From positions 1-24,187 of the forward strand of contig CALBMC010000093.1 of assembly GCA_937895685.1 (NCBI GenBank): 24,187 nt of DNA, written 5' to 3'. Shown here piece after piece: positions 23,361 to 24,187 of the stretch. The position numbers were made by a program, and so were the translations under genes. The notes under the pieces are model-generated. The model was not told where the DNA came from. It did not search any database and saw only the letters and a program-made list of their open reading frames with translations. This DNA comes from an uncultured bacterium (GTDB lineage: Bacteria > Patescibacteriota > Minisyncoccia > Phycocordibacterales > UBA9973). Within the stretch, counting starts at the first letter, position 1; every line of letters begins with the position of its first letter.

Positions 23361-23431
23361 CTGGGAGACATGGATTCGAACCATGATTAACGGCTTCAAA
23401 GGCCGCTGTCCTACCATTAGACGATCTCCCA
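23361..23431 (-). tRNA. tRNA-Gln (anticodon UUG)
   Basis: The minus strand folds as a full cloverleaf: acceptor TGGGAGA (23431-23425) pairs with TCTCCCA (23368-23362), giving the U1-A72 pair typical of bacterial tRNA-Gln. The D arm contains AATGGTAGGAC, the anticodon stem GCGGC/GCCGT encloses loop CTTTGAA with anticodon TTG, and the T arm has GGTTCGAATCC. The discriminator base is G. The CCA end is not encoded (CCG follows). A T6 run lies about 8 nt past the 3' end and may stop transcription. Confidence 0.95.
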
Positions 23432-23487
23432 ATGTTTTTTATTTAGAGAATTTCAAGCTTAGTCTTTTTAACCTTGCCGCTGTCCCT

Positions 23488-23514
23488 GCCTCTTCGGCAG
23501 ATCGCCGATGAGGC
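23488..23514. repeat. 11-bp inverted repeat upstream of tRNA-Gln
   Basis: GCCTCTTCGGC, a five-base loop and GCCGATGAGGC pair at 10 of 11 positions. No T-tract follows on either strand. The gap 23432-23645 holds this hairpin, the promoter of the next gene, and no coding frame I can support. Confidence 0.6.
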
Positions 23515-23599
23515 GACTACCACTTAAACCTTTCTCCCAATAATGAGGGCATATTACCAGAATATTTATAATTTTTCTAGTCCTTAGCCCTATACTTCT

Positions 23600-23627
23600 T
23601 TGACAATTTGTATTTTAAGAGTATATT
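23600..23627 (+). promoter_or_regulatory. Promoter of the plus-strand unknown gene
   Basis: Perfect TTGACA (23600-23605), 16-nt spacer and TATATT (23622-23627, five of six). The ATG at 23646 is 18 nt downstream of the -10, with no Shine-Dalgarno sequence. Confidence 0.7.
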
Positions 23628-23645
23628 GAACAAAAATTGATATAT

Positions 23646-24053
23646 ATGAAAAATGTTATTTTAACCCTTGAAAATATCAAGGAAATTACCAAACAGCTAA
23701 ACGAGATATCGAAAGACAAGAAGTACTGGCTTGGAATTACGTCCGGAAAGACAAATTCCACCAATGAAGAAGGATTTGATATCTTTAGAGGTGTTGGAAC
23801 CTTTGAAAGAATTGTTTATTTAGAATTCAGTGTTGGTGATTATTACATACAAATCACCCACTTAAGTGCAAAAGAATCTTTCGTAGTTATTCCACAGGAA
23901 AGTTACATCCGCCTTGGTGCAGAAATAACAACAGACGGAAGTGACATTTTGTCATTTGAAAATGACCCTCATATTGGAAAAAATGGTGGGACACAAATAT
24001 ATATGGAGTGGACTGTCGCAAGAAATGAGAAATTTAAACCGGCTTTAGTATAA
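23646..24053 (+). CDS. Hypothetical 135-aa protein
   Basis: Soluble protein I cannot assign. It has an N-terminal helix (LENIKEITKQLNEISKDKK) and then alternating strands (YWLGITSG, RIVYLEFSVGDYYIQITH, SFVVIPQESYIRLG), with no signal peptide, membrane segment or obvious catalytic motif. An upstream in-frame TTG at 23637 is possible, but the ATG at 23646 suits the promoter better. The gene has its own promoter and a terminator whose stem overlaps the stop codon, so it is a single-gene transcription unit facing the gene at the right edge. Confidence 0.75.
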   Translation: MKNVILTLENIKEITKQLNEISKDKKYWLGITSGKTNSTNEEGFDIFRGVGTFERIVYLEFSVGDYYIQITHLSAKESFVVIPQESYIRLGAEITTDGSDILSFENDPHIGKNGGTQIYMEWTVARNEKFKPALV

Positions 24054-24070
24054 AGTCGGGTTTTTATTTT
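24039..24070 (+). terminator. Rho-independent terminator overlapping a stop codon
   Basis: CCGGCTTTA (24039-24047), loop GTA, then TAAAGTCGG (24051-24059) form a 9-bp stem with one G-U pair, followed by GTTTTTATTTT. The stop codon of the preceding gene (24051-24053) lies in the descending arm. Confidence 0.85.
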
Positions 24071-24077
24071 ATAAAAT

Positions 24078-24101
24078 AAAAAAAAGGAACTAATTCCCTT
24101 A
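24078..24101 (-). terminator. Terminator of the right-edge gene
   Basis: On the minus strand AAGGGAA-TTAG-TTCCTT forms a short stem with one bulge directly after the stop, followed by a run of at least eight T. Confidence 0.55.
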
Positions 24102-24187
24102 TTTTTGTATTCCGCATTCTTCTTTAAAAAATTCCTCTAAACTTTTGTAATGCTTTACCTTCTCATGTTCAACGGCAGTCAAAGAAT
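24099..24187 (-). CDS. Partial protein, C-terminal end only
   Basis: An open frame enters from the right edge and ends at TAA (24101-24099). The visible 28 residues include EHEKVKHYKSLEEFFKEECG, charged and helical. The frame is too short to name, but the terminator-like hairpin directly after the stop supports it as the 3' end of a real minus-strand gene. Confidence 0.55.
   Translation of the reverse strand, partial: SLTAVEHEKVKHYKSLEEFFKEECGIQK

Noticed and set aside
23202..23511. Open frames across the tRNA-Gln region on both strands.
   Set aside because: They overlap a well-formed tRNA and have no protein-like features.
1..24187. UGA recoded to glycine, as in some CPR lineages.
   Set aside because: The long glycine-rich frames have no in-frame TGA, and one gene (22585-23229) ends at TGA at a plausible place.

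Overview
The window looks like a chromosomal segment from a Patescibacteria/CPR bacterium, probably Parcubacteria-like. This rests on AT-rich DNA, compact same-strand genes, near absence of Shine-Dalgarno sequences, a stripped-down division cluster, and an unusual set of secreted proteins carrying cohesin-like, dockerin and WxL-like modules. The taxon is inferred from style and not proven. Long glycine-rich frames contain no in-frame TGA, so the standard bacterial code fits.

Region 1 (1-3400, minus strand) is a short dcw cluster: mraZ, rsmH, an FtsL-like membrane protein and an FtsI-type transpeptidase. The mraZ promoter carries four TGG(G)-type repeats that probably act as MraZ boxes. A small unknown gene (3480-3701) diverges from it and ends at a strong bidirectional terminator.

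Region 2 (3882-7828, minus) holds lysS, split by one extra G in a G4 run, then greA, a PBP2/MrdA-type transpeptidase and a small MreD-like membrane protein. greA and lysS appear to have their own promoters.

Region 3 (7854-21206, minus) is a 13-kb block of nine secreted or membrane-anchored proteins, with gaps of 60 nt or less or short overlaps. It starts with a 734-aa anchored acidic protein with Pro-Glu repeats. Next come a 1317-aa protein with two ~550-residue repeats and two ~370-aa paralogues; these three share a C-terminal module of about 155 residues that resembles a divergent WxL domain. Then follow a DUF916-like (WxL-interacting-type) anchored protein, a dockerin protein, two membrane-anchored cohesin-like proteins and a membrane-anchored Ig-like protein. 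I read this as a candidate surface-assembly locus that combines a WxL/DUF916-like pair with a cohesin/dockerin pair and runs into the cell-shape gene for PBP2. The two ~370-aa paralogues share a 350-bp identical DNA block, which points to recent gene conversion.

Region 4 (21239-24187) is mixed: a CPBP-family membrane protease, a DUF1801 protein, a possible HEPN-like protein, tRNA-Gln(UUG), an unknown plus-strand gene with a good promoter and terminator, and the 3' end of another minus-strand gene. A perfect 36-bp palindrome lies between the CPBP and DUF1801 genes.

Many start codons lie only 7-13 nt downstream of a -10 hexamer, so leaderless or nearly leaderless mRNAs are probably common here.
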